NCBI RefSeq assembly: GCF_029931775.1
Contig: NC_079315.1
Coordinates: forward strand, 115,254,274 to 115,318,273
Direction: 5' to 3'
Source: Euleptes europaea
Taxonomy: Eukaryota > Chordata > Lepidosauria > Squamata > Sphaerodactylidae
Length of the DNA stretch: 64,000 nt
Shown: piece after piece, positions 46,908-57,333 of the stretch
How positions within the stretch are numbered: the first letter of the stretch is position 1
Layout of the letters: every line of letters starts with the position of its first letter
The notes under the pieces: model-generated
What the model saw: only the letters and a program-made list of their open reading frames with translations
The model's database searches: none
Told to the model about the DNA's origin: nothing
Made by a program: the position numbers and the translations under genes

Positions 46908-47011
46908 ACCAGGACTGTTTTTGTCCATGACCGCTGATAGCCCTCTGGTTCCATTTTTTCTCCTCAGAGACTTAAAAGATGTGTGAGTTGACTGTACAGG
47001 TCTCCTTGAGA

Positions 47012-47017
47012 ATTAAA
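47012..47017 (+). terminator. ATP5F1A: ATP5F1A polyadenylation signal (ATTAAA)
   Basis: ATTAAA lies 105 bp past the stop and is followed 25-50 bp later by a GT-rich stretch (GTGAGTGTGG), fitting a short 3' UTR ending near 47035. Inferred from motif and position. Confidence 0.65.
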
Positions 47018-47246
47018 GGTTCTACGTACAGAAGTCTTTGTGAGTGTGGTCTTCACTGGTGTGGTGGTCTAATGTGTGCCCCTAACATAGCAGTTAAAAT
47101 TGTGTACACACTAGGAATTCTGTACTGGCTGAGCCCTCACAGGAGAGTGGAAGCTACTCCAGCAAAATTGCATCACAGTGTTGAACAACTAATTGTCTCC
47201 TCCCTTACACTTGTATTACGTCGAACTCAGGAAGCAAAGTTGTTTG

Positions 47247-47457
47247 AACACATGAAGCTGCCTTATACTGAATCAGACCCTTGGTCCATCAAAGTCAGTG
47301 TTGTCTACTCAGACCGGCAGCGGCTCTTCAGGGTTTCAGGCAGAGGTCTTTCACATCACCTACTTGTCTGGTCCCTGTAACTGGAGATGCCCAGGATTGA
47401 ACCTGGGACTTTCTGCCTGCCAAGCAGATGCTCTACCAATGAGCCACAGCCCCTCCC
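47247..47457 (-). mobile_element. tRNA-Ala SINE, full length
   Basis: AACACATGAAGCTGCCTTAT to CCAATGAGCCACAGCCCCTC, downstream of ATP5F1A. Confidence 0.85.
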
Positions 47458-47805
47458 TAATGTGTGAGTGTAAGTCGAATCCATGAGAGGCTGCCAGGAC
47501 TTGGCTTGCTCCAAGCGCATCTTTGCTTTATTTAAAGGAGATTAAGCTAAATCATGCGTAAAATTTTCAGATTGAGTGGGACTTGGATGCTTGTCCTGGC
47601 TTGACAATACCGTTTTCCCCTTATGCAGAATGAGCGCTTCAATTTAGGGGTGCTAAAATTTAGGGGTGAGGCGGAGGGAAGAATGTGAAGCTGATTTGTA
47701 GCCTCAGTTGCAGAGGCCTCGATGGATGCTCAATCCCTGTTGAGAAAATCCGATCCCACAAGAAAATGATAGTCCTGTCCATTTCCAAAAGGCAACAGCA
47801 GATTT
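47458..47805. other. Unassigned intergenic DNA
   Basis: Nothing recognised. Confidence 0.3.
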
Positions 47806-47809
47806 TAAC

Positions 47810-48083
47810 AGAGAGCCAGTGTGTAGCGGTCAAGAGCAATAGACTAATCTGAAGAACTGGGTTTGATTCCCCACTCCTCCACATGAGCAGCGTACTCTAA
47901 TCTGGTGAAACCACTCCTTCACATGAAGCCAGCTGGGTGACCTTGGGCTAGTCACAGCTCTATTCGAGCTCTCAGCCCCACCTACCTCACAGGGTGTCTG
48001 TTGTGGGGAGGGGAAAGGAAGGTGATTGTAAGCTGGTTTGGTTCTTTAAGTGGTAAAGTCTGCACATAAAAACCGACTCCTCT
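47810..48083 (+). mobile_element. CORE-SINE
   Basis: GAGAGCCAGTGTGTAGCGG to AACCGACTCCTCTTA. Confidence 0.8.
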
Positions 48084-48225
48084 TATTCCTTCCTTGCTGA
48101 GACCCAAGGCGGATCACATGATATAAAAAAGTGCAATCAGACACAATTCTGACAGCCTGGTGGGCGCAACTGCTGCAGAGGTGTTTGGGTTGAATTTAGC
48201 TCCTGAGGCCGCCAAATGTATATGT

Positions 48226-48305
48226 ACAGAAATCTCAGATCTCTATTCAGCCCAGGAGGATGCATAGTCTTGAGCTTCATTTTTAGTTGTAATTCAGCAG
48301 TTTCT
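48226..48305 (+). mobile_element. Penelope-like complex internal fragment
   Basis: TCAGATCTCTATTCAGCCC and GTCTTGAGCTTCATTTTTAG match the centre of the HAUS1 intron 1 complex (26797-26870). Confidence 0.5.
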
Positions 48306-48548
48306 CTTTCTAGTCTCCCTTTGAAATCCCTTCCTAAGAGAACTGCTGTGTGGTTTGGAGGAAGAATAAATAGTTATGATGGGACCAGAAGGTGGCAGCA
48401 CAAACAAGGGTTGAAACGCCAGCATCTCAATACTGGGCTTCTTAGTCCACTTTCACAGGTGGATGGCAGGATGGATGAGCTCGGTCCATGGTGTCCTGCA
48501 GTTGTCTAGCTGGCCAACTTGGAACAAAATCCTCATGTTAACCCTAAG

Positions 48549-48915
48549 CTTGCTGCTCAATGCAGGATCCGCCTAGAGCATCCCTGACAAGTATTCGTCC
48601 AGCCGCTGGTTAAAGACTGCCAGTGAGGGGGAGATCACCACCTCCCTAGGCAGCCCGTTCCACTGTTGAACAACTTTTACTGTAAATCCCCCCCCCCCCA
48701 CAATTTTACTGTAAATCCCCCCTCCCACAATATACAACTGGTACCTTTCTGCCCGTAATTCATACTCATTATTGCGAATCCTATCCTCTGCTGCCAACAG
48801 GAACAGCTCCCTGCCCTCCTCTAAGTGACAGCCTTTCAAATACTTAAAGAGAGCAATCATGTCTCCCCTCAACCTCCTCTTCTCCAGGATGAACGTTCCC
48901 CAAGCCCTCATTGTT
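48549..48915 (-). mobile_element. CR1 (third subfamily) LINE fragment
   Basis: Minus strand encodes [36 protein letters not shown] and QQWNGLPREVV, a CR1 ORF2 C-terminus. Confidence 0.85.
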
Positions 48916-49005
48916 CCTCCTCCATCTGATTCTCACAACAGCCTTGTGAAGTAGGTTAGGCTGAGATGAAAAACTGCCTGGCTTTAGGTTGCTCAGTGAA
49001 CTTGT
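48916..49005 (-). mobile_element. Second MIR-like SINE fragment
   Basis: CTCACAACAGCCTTGTGAAG and TAGGTTAGGCTGAGATG. Confidence 0.5.
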
Positions 49006-49045
49006 TTACAGTGTGGAGGACCTGAACCAGCATCTCCCTGGTCAT

Positions 49046-49215
49046 GCAAACACATGAAGATCAGCATTTCTGACTCTGGCTGGCAGCAGCTCTCCAGAGT
49101 CCCAGGTAGAGATCTTGTGTATAATGTGCTATATGTTCCCTTTTCTCTGGAGACGCCAGGGATTGAACCTGGGACCTTCAGCTTGAAAAGCAGATGCTCT
49201 ACCAAGGCTCCACCC
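49046..49215 (-). mobile_element. tRNA-Ala SINE, diverged
   Basis: CACATGAAGATCAGC, GATTGAACCTGGGACCTTC and AGCAGATGCTCTACC. Confidence 0.7.
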
Positions 49216-49635
49216 TTAGTCCAACCTCTGTTTTTTGAAATGAGTGGGATTTGGGAGGCAAAACTACAGTCAGGATATTCACTGGAGCAGCTCTGGAGAT
49301 GATCGAGTGATGTATTAAGAGGCACAAGACCAAAACAAATCAGAGATGGAAAAAGTCTTGGAGTTCATCCGCTTTGCAAAGGATTGACACGTCCATTCCG
49401 GTTGCCAGCAGTCAGAGTTTCCTTCCCGTCCTCAGCTTTCAGCATTTGGGAGACAAATCACAGACACGACAGCAGAGGACCTGACAGTTTCTTTTTCACC
49501 TGGATGGGGCCTTCCACAATGGGTTCCCATCTTTCTGGCCACCTTTTCAAACTACCTTTTGAATGAGGAGTGCCTCTGTGTTGGAATGCCCTAAACCCTA
49601 AACCGAGCCTGCAAGGGCAGGATCCTAAACTGATC
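49216..49635. other. Unassigned intergenic DNA
   Basis: Nothing recognised. Confidence 0.3.
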
Positions 49636-49639
49636 CTTG

Positions 49640-49965
49640 GTTGGCCAAATGAGGGTTTGGATCATGTAGATTTGGCCACTGAAGTCTGATTGGCTGTGCA
49701 GATTAAAATAAAGTTTTTTTTGTGGCAGCTGCCACCAGTGTTGGTTTTATTCTGTCTCTCCTCTTTCCCAGTGTATTTTTTATTATTTCTCATTATGTCT
49801 CCTCTGTGTGTGTGGCTCCGCCTCCTTTGGCATCCATTTTGTGGTTGGCTCCACCTGTGGCAGGTGTTTTGTAGGTGTGGCCACCACGCTGCGTGAGAAT
49901 TCCAAAAGTGCCCACAGGAGCAAAAAGTTTGGGGGGGCCTGGTTTGCAGTACAACAGCCAAACAA
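49640..49965 (-). mobile_element. hAT-type element, reverse
   Basis: GGTTGGCTCCACCTGTGGC and GTGTGGCCACCACGCTGCGT are the inverse of blocks in the copies at 43554 and 63650. Confidence 0.45.
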
Positions 49966-50133
49966 TTTAAGCGTCCAAACCCCTGATTTAATTTAAAATC
50001 CCCCTTGTAGATTTTTAACAACTGCTTTCATTGCCTAAATTATATTTCTTTACACTGTAATGAGAATTTGCTGTGTTCATTTCATGTGGGATCTCTGTTG
50101 CATGTTTTAAAGGTACAGCGTGATGGTTCCAAA

Positions 50134-50538
50134 TAGGGTTGCCAACCTCCAGGTGGTGGCTGGAGATCTCCCGCTATTACAGCTAGGGTTGCCAGGTTCC
50201 TCTTCACCACCGGTGGGAGGTTTTTTGGGCAGAGCCTGAGGAGGGTGGGGTTTGGGGAGGGGAGGGACTTCAATGCCATCGAGTCCAATTGCCAAAGCGG
50301 CCATTTTCTGCAGGTGGACTGATCTCTATCGTCTGGAGATCAGTTGTAATAGCAGGAGACCTCCAGCTAGTATCTGGAGGTTGGCAACCCTAATTACGAC
50401 TGATCTCCAGCTGATTGAGATCAGTTTACCTGGAGAAAATGGCCGCTTTGGCAATTGGACTCTATGGCATTGAAGTCCCCTCCCCAAACCCCGCCCCAAA
50501 ATCTCCAGGTATTTCCCAACCCTGAGCTGGCAACCCTC
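50134..50538 (-). mobile_element. hAT-type MITE interrupted by another copy
   Basis: Outer copy (TAGGGTTGCCAACCTCC to GAGCTGGCAACCCTC), opposite in orientation to the inner copy at 50184-50392. Confidence 0.75.
50184..50392 (+). mobile_element. hAT-type MITE nested in same-family MITE
   Basis: TAGGGTTGCC...GGCAACCCTA, flanked by ATTACAGC (50176-50183) and ATTACGAC (50393-50400). The family consensus at the target is ATTACAAC, so each side carries one change. Confidence 0.8.
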
Positions 50539-50539
50539 G

Positions 50540-50950
50540 TTCTAAATTTGAATTCAAGGTGGAGGGGGCCTGTTGTATCCTGACACCTTTTTATGTATTC
50601 ATCTACGTGTCGGTTCGGAGTTCCTGCTGCCTCTTGGGTCCTGTACTGTGCAGTTCTATGGATTTGGGAAGAGGCTGTCCGGAGGTATCCGTATCCCTAG
50701 GTGACATTTCCTCATTGTGCTTTCCCCGCCTCCGGTTTTGCTCCGTAGATGCGCCGTAGCGCTTCCCTTGTGGATAAATAACTTGCCAGACTCCGGTCTG
50801 GGCTTGTTCGTTGCACCTGTCACAAAATCACAAGCAACCACACAGCAGGAGAAACAGAAGACATGGAAGCGATAAGGAACACCTTTTCTTCTGTGGAAAG
50901 GACATTCTTCAGAGAAACACCCTCCCTGGGGCAGGTAAGAAACCTGTGCT
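50540..50950. other. Unassigned intergenic DNA
   Basis: Unique-looking; no gene recognised. Confidence 0.3.
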
Positions 50951-50954
50951 TGGT

Positions 50955-51180
50955 AAGGTTGCCAGGTCCCCTGGCCATCGGTGGGGGATGGGGGGGTAAG
51001 GTTGCCAGGTCCAAGTTGGGTAGGGTTGCCAGGTCCCTCTTCGCCAACAGGTGGGAGGTTCTTGGGGCAGAGCCTGGGGAGGGCAGAGTTTGGGGAGGGG
51101 AGGGACTTCAATGCCATAGAGTCCAATTGTGTGTGTGGGGGGGGAATGGGATCATGCACATGGAATAGGGTTGCCATGAT
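50955..51180 (+). mobile_element. Cluster of truncated hAT-type MITEs
   Basis: Starts at 50956, 50998, 51021 and 51167, all GGTTGCCA-type; the longest (51021-51129) stops at CCAATTGTGTGTG. Confidence 0.65.
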
Positions 51181-51185
51181 CCCAT

Positions 51186-51228
51186 CACACACACACACGC
51201 GCGCGCGCACACACACACACACACACAT
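51186..51228. repeat. (CA)n/(CG)n alternating microsatellite
   Basis: CA repeats with a (CG)5 core, alternating purine-pyrimidine, a potential Z-DNA tract. Confidence 0.9.
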
Positions 51229-51334
51229 ATGCACAACTTGTGTTCACTTAGCCAGCTCTGAGGAGCAGAAAAGAGCTCTCACTGCTCCATTATACCACCA
51301 CCTCCAAGGGAATGGATCTCAGTTTCCTGGAGAT

Positions 51335-51633
51335 CCAGTGTGGTGTAATGGTTAAGAGCGATGGTTTGGAGCGGTGGAGTCTGATCTGGAGAACCGGGTT
51401 TGATTCCCCACTCCTCCACATGAGTGGCGGACACTAATCTGGTGAACTGGATTTATTTCCCCACTCCTACATATGAAGCCAGCTGGGGGACCTTGGGCTA
51501 GACACAGCTCTCAGCCCCACCTACCTCACAGGGTGTCTGTTGTGAGGAGGGGAAAGGAAGGTGATTGTAAGCCGGTTTGATTCTTCCTTAAGTAGTAGAG
51601 AAAGTTGGCATATAAAAACCAACTCTTCTTCTT
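51335..51633 (+). mobile_element. CORE-SINE
   Basis: CCAGTGTGGTGTAATGGTTA to ACCAACTCTTCTTC. Confidence 0.85.
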
Positions 51634-51690
51634 CTCCTCCTTCTCTTCTTCCTCCTCCTCCTCCTCCTCCTCCTCCTTCTCCTCCTCCCT
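51628..51690. repeat. Homopyrimidine (TCC/TTC)n tract
   Basis: About 60 nt of C/T only, grown from the SINE CTTCTTC tail; could form triplex DNA. Confidence 0.9.
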
Positions 51691-51798
51691 GGCCACAACA
51701 ATCCCATGCTTATGTACTCCTCCTGTTAAGTCTCTTTCTCACTCACACACACACAAAGTAAGGCTGCCTGCCACCAAAATTTGTTTTTATAATAGTTA

Positions 51799-51885
51799 GA
51801 CTCATAGAATCAAAGAGTGGGATGGAGCCATACGGGGCCATCTAGTCCAACCTCCTGCTCAATGCAGGATCAGCCTAAAGCAACT
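51799..51885 (-). mobile_element. CR1 (third subfamily) tail
   Basis: GACTCATAGAATCAAAGAG and CTCCTGCTCAATGCAGGATC. Confidence 0.75.
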
Positions 51886-51951
51886 TTATTGATTGGTTTG
51901 AAACATTTCTCGGCTGCCTTTCCAGGGAACCTGCCTAAGGTGTCTTACAAA

Positions 51952-52235
51952 TAGGATTGCCAGCCCCGAGTTGGGAAATTCCTGGAGATTTGGGGGGCGG
52001 GGTTTGGGGAGGGGAGGGACTTCAGTGGGGTACAATGCCACAGAGCCCAGCTTCCAAAGCGGCCCTTTTCTCCAGGGGAGCAGATCTCGGTTGCCTGGAG
52101 ATCGGTTGTAATCCCAGGAGATCTCCAGCCACCACCTCGTGCTTCAATTACAATATAAATGGAGACTTTTGTTGCTTTTTTGGAGGCTCCATCCTCAAAT
52201 CTCCGTGAGTTTCCCAACCTGGATGTGGCAACCCT
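51952..52235 (+). mobile_element. hAT-type MITE, variant
   Basis: TAGGATTGCCAGCCCCGAG to GATGTGGCAACCCTA, longer 3' half than usual. Confidence 0.65.
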
Positions 52236-52376
52236 ATCCCCCCACTTCATCCCTCGCAGGTGGCCAGGAGGGACCTGACAACCCTAATGGGCCAACAAAG
52301 AAGCTCTCATGGTGGGCCAGGTTCATGTTCAGCCCAGGGGCTTCTAGTCGCTGACCTCTTTTCAGAGCATTCCTTC

Positions 52377-52624
52377 AGAAGAAGAGTTGGTTTTCATACC
52401 CCACTTTTCTCTAACTTTTATGGAGAATCAAACCGGCTTACAATCTCCTCCCCTTCCTCTCCCCACAACAGTCACCTTGTGAGGTAGGTGGGGCTGAGAG
52501 AGTTCAGAGGGAACTGTGACTGGCCCAAGGTCGCCCAGCAGGCTTCACGTGGAAGAGTGGGGAAACCAACCCGGTTCTCCAGATTAGAGTCCACCGCTCT
52601 TAACCACTACACCACCCTGGCTCT
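52377..52624 (-). mobile_element. CORE-SINE, single internal block
   Basis: AAGAAGAGTTGGTTTTCATA to ACCACTACACCACCCTGG; one internal block, as at 21130. Confidence 0.8.
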
Positions 52625-53057
52625 CTATTGTCTTGGGCTGAAAAGAAGAGCAGTTTTATTTCATAATAAGATGAGTGAGTTGCAGGGACTCCCTCTTGTT
52701 ATTGTTGTCCCCAAACCAGCCCAGAACACGTCCTGCTTGATCTTCCTCATCGTCAGAGGTTTATTTTTAGCAGCTCTGGAAATGTGGGGAATCTGGAAGG
52801 GCAGGTGAGAGTCTCAGTCTCCGCTCTGTGGAAATGCATGTGCCGTCACTGGCCGCAGCGAGGTGACTTCCGTTTGTGAGCCTCAAAGGTTTTTTCCTTG
52901 CACATCATCTTGGCAAGTCTAGTGGGCCAGTGACAGATGCCACTGCTAAGGTTGCCGCGGCTAGTTCTGGGTGGGGAAATTCCTATTGACAGAGCCAGGG
53001 AAGGGTGTTTAGGGCGGAGAAGGAGCTCAGCAGGCATGTGACTCCATAGAGTCCGCC

Positions 53058-53573
53058 TAGGGTTGCCAACCTCCAGGTAATACAAGAAAAACTCAACACC
53101 GCTGTTAATATAAGATAGTCGTAAGAACCAAACAGGGTAGGCTCGAGGTATCAATCTAACAACAATATTATTCAAAGTTAAGCAATACAATTACATACAA
53201 ATGCAACAAATACTATACAAATGTGCTACTCAATAACAAAGTTCAATAAAAATATTTATTGAACTTTGTTATTGAGTAGCACATTTGTATAGTATTTGTT
53301 GCATTTGTATGTAATTGTATTGCTTAACTTTGAATAATGTTGTTAGATTGATACCTCGAGCCTACCCTGTTTGGTTCCTACGACAACCTCCAGGTAGTAG
53401 CAGGAGATCTCCTGCTATTACCACTGATCTCTGGCCGATAGAGATCCGTTCACCTGGGGAAAATGGCTGCTTTGGCAATTGGGCTCCATGGCATCCTTTC
53501 CCCAAACCCCACCCTTCTCAGGCTCTGCCCCAAAAACCTCCCACCGGTTGTGAAGAGGGACCTGGCAACCCTA
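53058..53573 (-). mobile_element. hAT-type MITE carrying a palindromic insertion
   Basis: TAGGGTTGCCAACCTCC to GACCTGGCAACCCTA, interrupted by 53080-53383. Confidence 0.75.
53080..53383. mobile_element. 304-bp foldback insertion with 13-bp target duplication
   Basis: Flanked by CAACCTCCAGGTA (53067-53079 and 53384-53396). Arms 53118-53250 and 53252-53384 (the last base shared with the flank) are near-perfect inverted repeats with essentially no loop. Type unknown; possibly Penelope-like. Confidence 0.8.
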
Positions 53574-53661
53574 AGTCCGCCCTTCAGAGCTGCCATTATC
53601 TCCCCCCCCCCCAGCTTCATCCCTGATGAGTTTGCAGGATGCAACCAGGTACACATGTCAT

Positions 53662-53869
53662 TAGGGTTGCCAGGTCCATCTTCACCATGGGTGGGAGGTT
53701 TAGGAGCGGAGCCTGAGAAGGGCGGGGTTTGGGAGGGGAGGAACTTCAATGCCATAGAGTCCAATTGCCAAAGCGGCCATTTTCTCCAGGGGAACTGATC
53801 TCTATTGGCTGGAGATCAGTTGGAATAGCAGGAGATCTCCAGCTAGTACTTGGAGGTTGGGAACTCTAT
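53662..53869 (+). mobile_element. hAT-type MITE
   Basis: TAGGGTTGCCAGGTCCATC to TTGGAGGTTGGGAACTC. Confidence 0.7.
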
Positions 53870-54168
53870 GGATAGGCAAGTGGCAAGGACTCAGTGCTTT
53901 TCCTTCTGTGCCCTTCAAATTCTTTTCCACCCCCTTCAATTGCTCACAGTTCCTCTTCCTGGGTCCCGAGTTCAGCCCTACAAATAACCATGAGTGTTTC
54001 CAGTCATTGACTGGCAAAGAAACAAAGGCCTTCCAGGAATTCATAGTTGATGGTTGGTTGTTTCCTACTCACAAGGTGACCAGTTGCAGAGGAAAACAGG
54101 GCTGAGTATCTTTTATTAATGAATCTAAGAATGTCAGGTTTTTGCACTCCTAAAACAGCATGGACTCC

Positions 54169-54300
54169 TAAGAACATAAGAAAGGCCCTGCTGGATCAGA
54201 CCAAGGCCCATCAAGTCCAGCAATCTGTTCAAACAGTGGCCAACCAGGTGCCTCTAGGAAGCCCACAACCAAGACGACTGCAGTAGCGCCATCCTGCCTC
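54169..54300 (-). mobile_element. CR1 (second subfamily) tail
   Basis: CTAAGAACATAAGAAAGGCC to AAGACGACTGCAGTAGC. Confidence 0.8.
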
Positions 54301-55470
54301 CTCTATTATTCCTTTGCATCAGTTCACCTTGCTTGCAGGATCAGGGCCTTCAGATTTGCTCTCTCCTATTTGGGATGCAAGGACAGCTTTAAGATTAAAA
54401 AAATGTTGCCAACAGGCCCAGAGAAAAACATGCTGCCCTTTAACAGAGTCTTAGCACATGGGTAAATAACATTGCTTGCTATTTGCTGAAGATCAAATTG
54501 ATATTTAAAGTGACAACGAGAGGGACCAGTTTAAAAGTTGGCAACCCTACAAGGTGGTATGTGGCAAAATAAAATCCACAGCACTTTTTTTTTTTGGTGC
54601 TTTAAGATTTTATATGGATTTTATAGCAGAGATTATAAAGGGAGAAAATGCAAACAGCAGGGTCAAAGGACTATGAAATGCAGGAAATACAGGGTGAGAT
54701 GTAAATAGGTGAAAGGCGAATATAATCAAGAAAAGTACAGACAATTGCCTTGACTGGCAATAGCTGAATCTCCCTGGTTTTGCTGCTAAGTTAGTTAATA
54801 CCTGTAATAGTACAGAAAGTCCAGGTTTTTGTTAAGTCCTTGAGAGATGGTGTCAAAATACTTGATGGATTCTAATTTTAGTTAGACGCTGGAATCTACC
54901 TTTGAAGTTTGTCTTGGAGAATGATGACTGTTTTGTTTTGTTTTTTGCAAGGTTATTATGTACCGAGCAGCCCAGAATTTGGATCTTTTTAACGGTACAC
55001 CCCCCCCCCCACCTCCACACACAGCGTTAAAGCTCAACATAGCCTTCCACAATCCACTCCTTTGCTACAAAGTAGAAAATTAACACAAGATTTTAAGGAT
55101 GGGTTGTTTGTACAGGCAACTTGCAAATGGTTTTAATTATCGCCTGCAAATCTCTGCTGACGCCACCAACCCTTTAGCTGATTCTCAGGACTTTTGTTCA
55201 CAAGTGAGACTTCTATTTTTGTACAAGGTTGTTGTGCTGGGAGTTCTTGGGTACCCCATTGGTCTGGTGGGCTCCCTGTGCCTTTAGCAGCTAGGCATGG
55301 GGCAGAAATTCAACAGGTGTAGCCTTCCCTGGCCTGTAGTGGGGGGGGGGAACTTCCCTTGCTTAGGAAGGTAATAATCCTTCTGACACCCCATTCTTAA
55401 TCAAAACCAAACCCCATTGATTTAAGTGGGGCTTACATGCAAGTAAGTATATTTGAGACTGCAGCCGTAG
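54301..55470. other. Unassigned intergenic DNA
   Basis: No repeat family or exon recognised. Confidence 0.3.
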
Positions 55471-55471
55471 A

Positions 55472-55762
55472 TAGGGTTGTCAGCTCTGGGATGGAAAATA
55501 CCTGGAGATTTTGGAGTGGAACCTGATGAGGGAGGGGTTTGCGAAGGGACTTCATTGGGGTATAAATCCATAGGGTTAGGGTTGCCAACCTCCAGGTAAT
55601 CCTACGCTATACAAAGGTTAAGGACTATTACTAGGGCTGCTAGCCTCCAGATACTAGCTGGAGATCTCCTGCTATTACAACTGATCTCTAGCCCAAGAGT
55701 CTGATTCAGTATAAGGCAGCTTCCTGAGATTTCCTGCTAGTGCCTGGAGGTTGGCAACCCTA
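55472..55762 (+). mobile_element. Three overlapping hAT-type MITE pieces
   Basis: Starts at 55472, 55577 and 55632. The last ends GGTTGGCAACCCTA at 55762 and holds a scrap of tRNA-Ala SINE tail (GAGTCTGATTCAGTATAAGG). Confidence 0.65.
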
Positions 55763-55769
55763 ACTCACA

Positions 55770-55880
55770 ATTTAGCTGTATCTGAAGAAGTGAGTGGCGG
55801 CTCACGAAAGCTCACACCCGGGCAGACTTTTTGTTAGTCTTTTTGTTAGTCTTTAACTGGACTCTGGCTCTTTTCTTGTT
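55770..55880 (+). mobile_element. Penelope-like repeat end with hammerhead-like motif
   Basis: CTGTATCTGAAGAAGTGAG to CTTTAACTGGACTCTGGCTC. Confidence 0.5.
55777..55818 (+). ncRNA. Hammerhead-like motif, core intact, stem I weak
   Basis: CUGAAGA, stem II GUGAG-UGGCGG-CUCAC, GAAA, cleavage triplet CUC; stem I is partly mispaired (GUAU against ACAC). Confidence 0.5.
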
Positions 55881-56440
55881 TAAAATTATTTTATAAGAAA
55901 AGGGTACAGAAAAGAAAAAAGGGAAGGGAGAAAAATAAAATAAAAAATGCATCATCCTCCAAGCTTCTACATAGTTTAAGTTTACAAGGCATTAAAAAGA
56001 AGTGTTCCCAAATATTGTATTATTCGAAACGTTACTTTATCCCAAGATTCTCTAAAGTGGGAAGAAATATAATTCGTCCATTAAGCTTCTACATCAGCCA
56101 AACTTATAAAAATCGAATACCATATCTTCTATCAAATGCCTTAAACGTATGTACATCTTGTTTGTGTTAAGTGCCGTCAAGTCGCTTCCGACTCATGGCG
56201 ACCCTATGAATGAAAGTCCTCCAAAATGTCCTATCTTTGACAGCCTATGACAAAGACAGGACATCTTATATACCTCTGAAAATTCTCTTTTAAATTTCGT
56301 CCAACCTTATTGGCTCATTTCCTTACCACTACAATAGTAATCCTAAAAAGGCTGCCATCTCAACCCAAATTCATCAGTTGGTTTCAGATGAACAAGTTGC
56401 GCTAGTTTAGCCATGAGACTCTGCCTCTTTTCTACAGAAC
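55881..56440. other. AT-rich DNA, possibly LINE-derived, with BovB piece
   Basis: AT-rich text upstream of PSTPIP2. 56165-56250 is a clear BovB end (GTGCCGTCAAGTCGCTTCCG, minus); the rest has no firm assignment. Confidence 0.35.
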
Positions 56441-56479
56441 AAAAAAAAGGAAATTAGTGTTTTTTTCCCCTTCGTAAAA

Positions 56480-56596
56480 AGGAGGCTTTAGGACCCGGCG
56501 GAAGGCGGGGAGAATTGAGGAACTTCATCGTCTCCGCCTGATCTGGTCCAGCCACTTTTTGGCACCTGGTGGGGATTCGATCGCCCGGCGGGCAGG
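56480..56596 (+). promoter_or_regulatory. PSTPIP2: Probable PSTPIP2 5' UTR / proximal promoter
   Basis: Locally GC-richer unique sequence (GGACCCGGCGGAAGGCGGGG around 56490) directly before the start codon, with an ETS-like GGCGGAAG. No TATA box. Weak evidence; assigned by position. Confidence 0.4.
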
Positions 56597-56629
56597 ATGC
56601 CGGAGACCCTCTTCAAGGCCCACTTTTGG
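56597..56629 (+). CDS. PSTPIP2: PSTPIP2 first coding exon (partial gene, 11 codons)
   Basis: MPETLFKAHFW followed by donor GTGAGC. Human PSTPIP2 begins MTRSLFKGNFW and PSTPIP1 has FKDAFW at the same place, so the LFK..FW start of the F-BAR domain is recognisable. The position, same strand and downstream of ATP5F1A, matches human synteny. PSTPIP2 is an F-BAR membrane-bending adaptor that restrains macrophage inflammation. The ATG follows GGGCAGG. Exon 2 (expected GYDNIIQHLNN-like) was not found before the right edge, so intron 1 exceeds 7 kb. Confidence 0.72.
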
Positions 56630-57048
56630 GTGAGCCGCTGTGCCCAGGGGGTCAGCTCGGGTGACCCCAGGTGGGAGGGGTAGCCAGCCCCTGAGGGTCA
56701 GAGCCAGATCTTGTAAGGGTTCCTTTAAGGGTGGGTGGGGGGCAGAGAAAGGGTGACCCTAGCACCGTGGGTCTCAACCTTTTTTTGCTCCATTCCCCCC
56801 TTTCACCATTGTTCAGAATGCAATCCCCCCTCTTCCCCAAATAAGTCTATCTCGAAAGGGGCATGCCAAATAATAGGCGCTTTGCTGAATAGTGGTCCCG
56901 ATTCCCCCCCTGGAGACCTGAAATCCCCCCCTTGTTGAGAATCCCTGCCCTAGCAGATGGGGAAAGCAATACCCCGGGGTGGGGGCGGATTTATTCCTTC
57001 TCTCTGTACGCACGGGAGGTTTTGCCTTGGATTTCCTACGCTCTAGAT

Positions 57049-57333
57049 CACTGGTTCCCAACCTTTTTTTGACCAGGGACCGCTAGGACTTTTTTGTTCG
57101 GTGCAGGGACCCCAAGGTTCAAAATAAAAATTCCGAGAATTTGAAAATAAACTTTAATCATAACTGTTAGTTAAACATTAAACTTAGAATTATATTTGAA
57201 TATATATTTTTATAATAGAGAACTTTTAATTGAAAATATTAATTTATTATGGGTTTATAACTTTGCTTCACGGACCTTAATTAAGTTCTCGCGGACCCCT
57301 GGGGGTCCATGGACCCCCGGTTGGGAACCAGTG
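57049..57333. mobile_element. hAT-type MITE with perfect 8-bp target duplication
   Basis: CACTGGTTCCCAACC...GGTTGGGAACCAGTG, 285 bp, flanked by CTCTAGAT at 57041-57048 and 57334-57341. AT-rich interior without coding capacity. Lies in putative PSTPIP2 intron 1. Confidence 0.9.
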
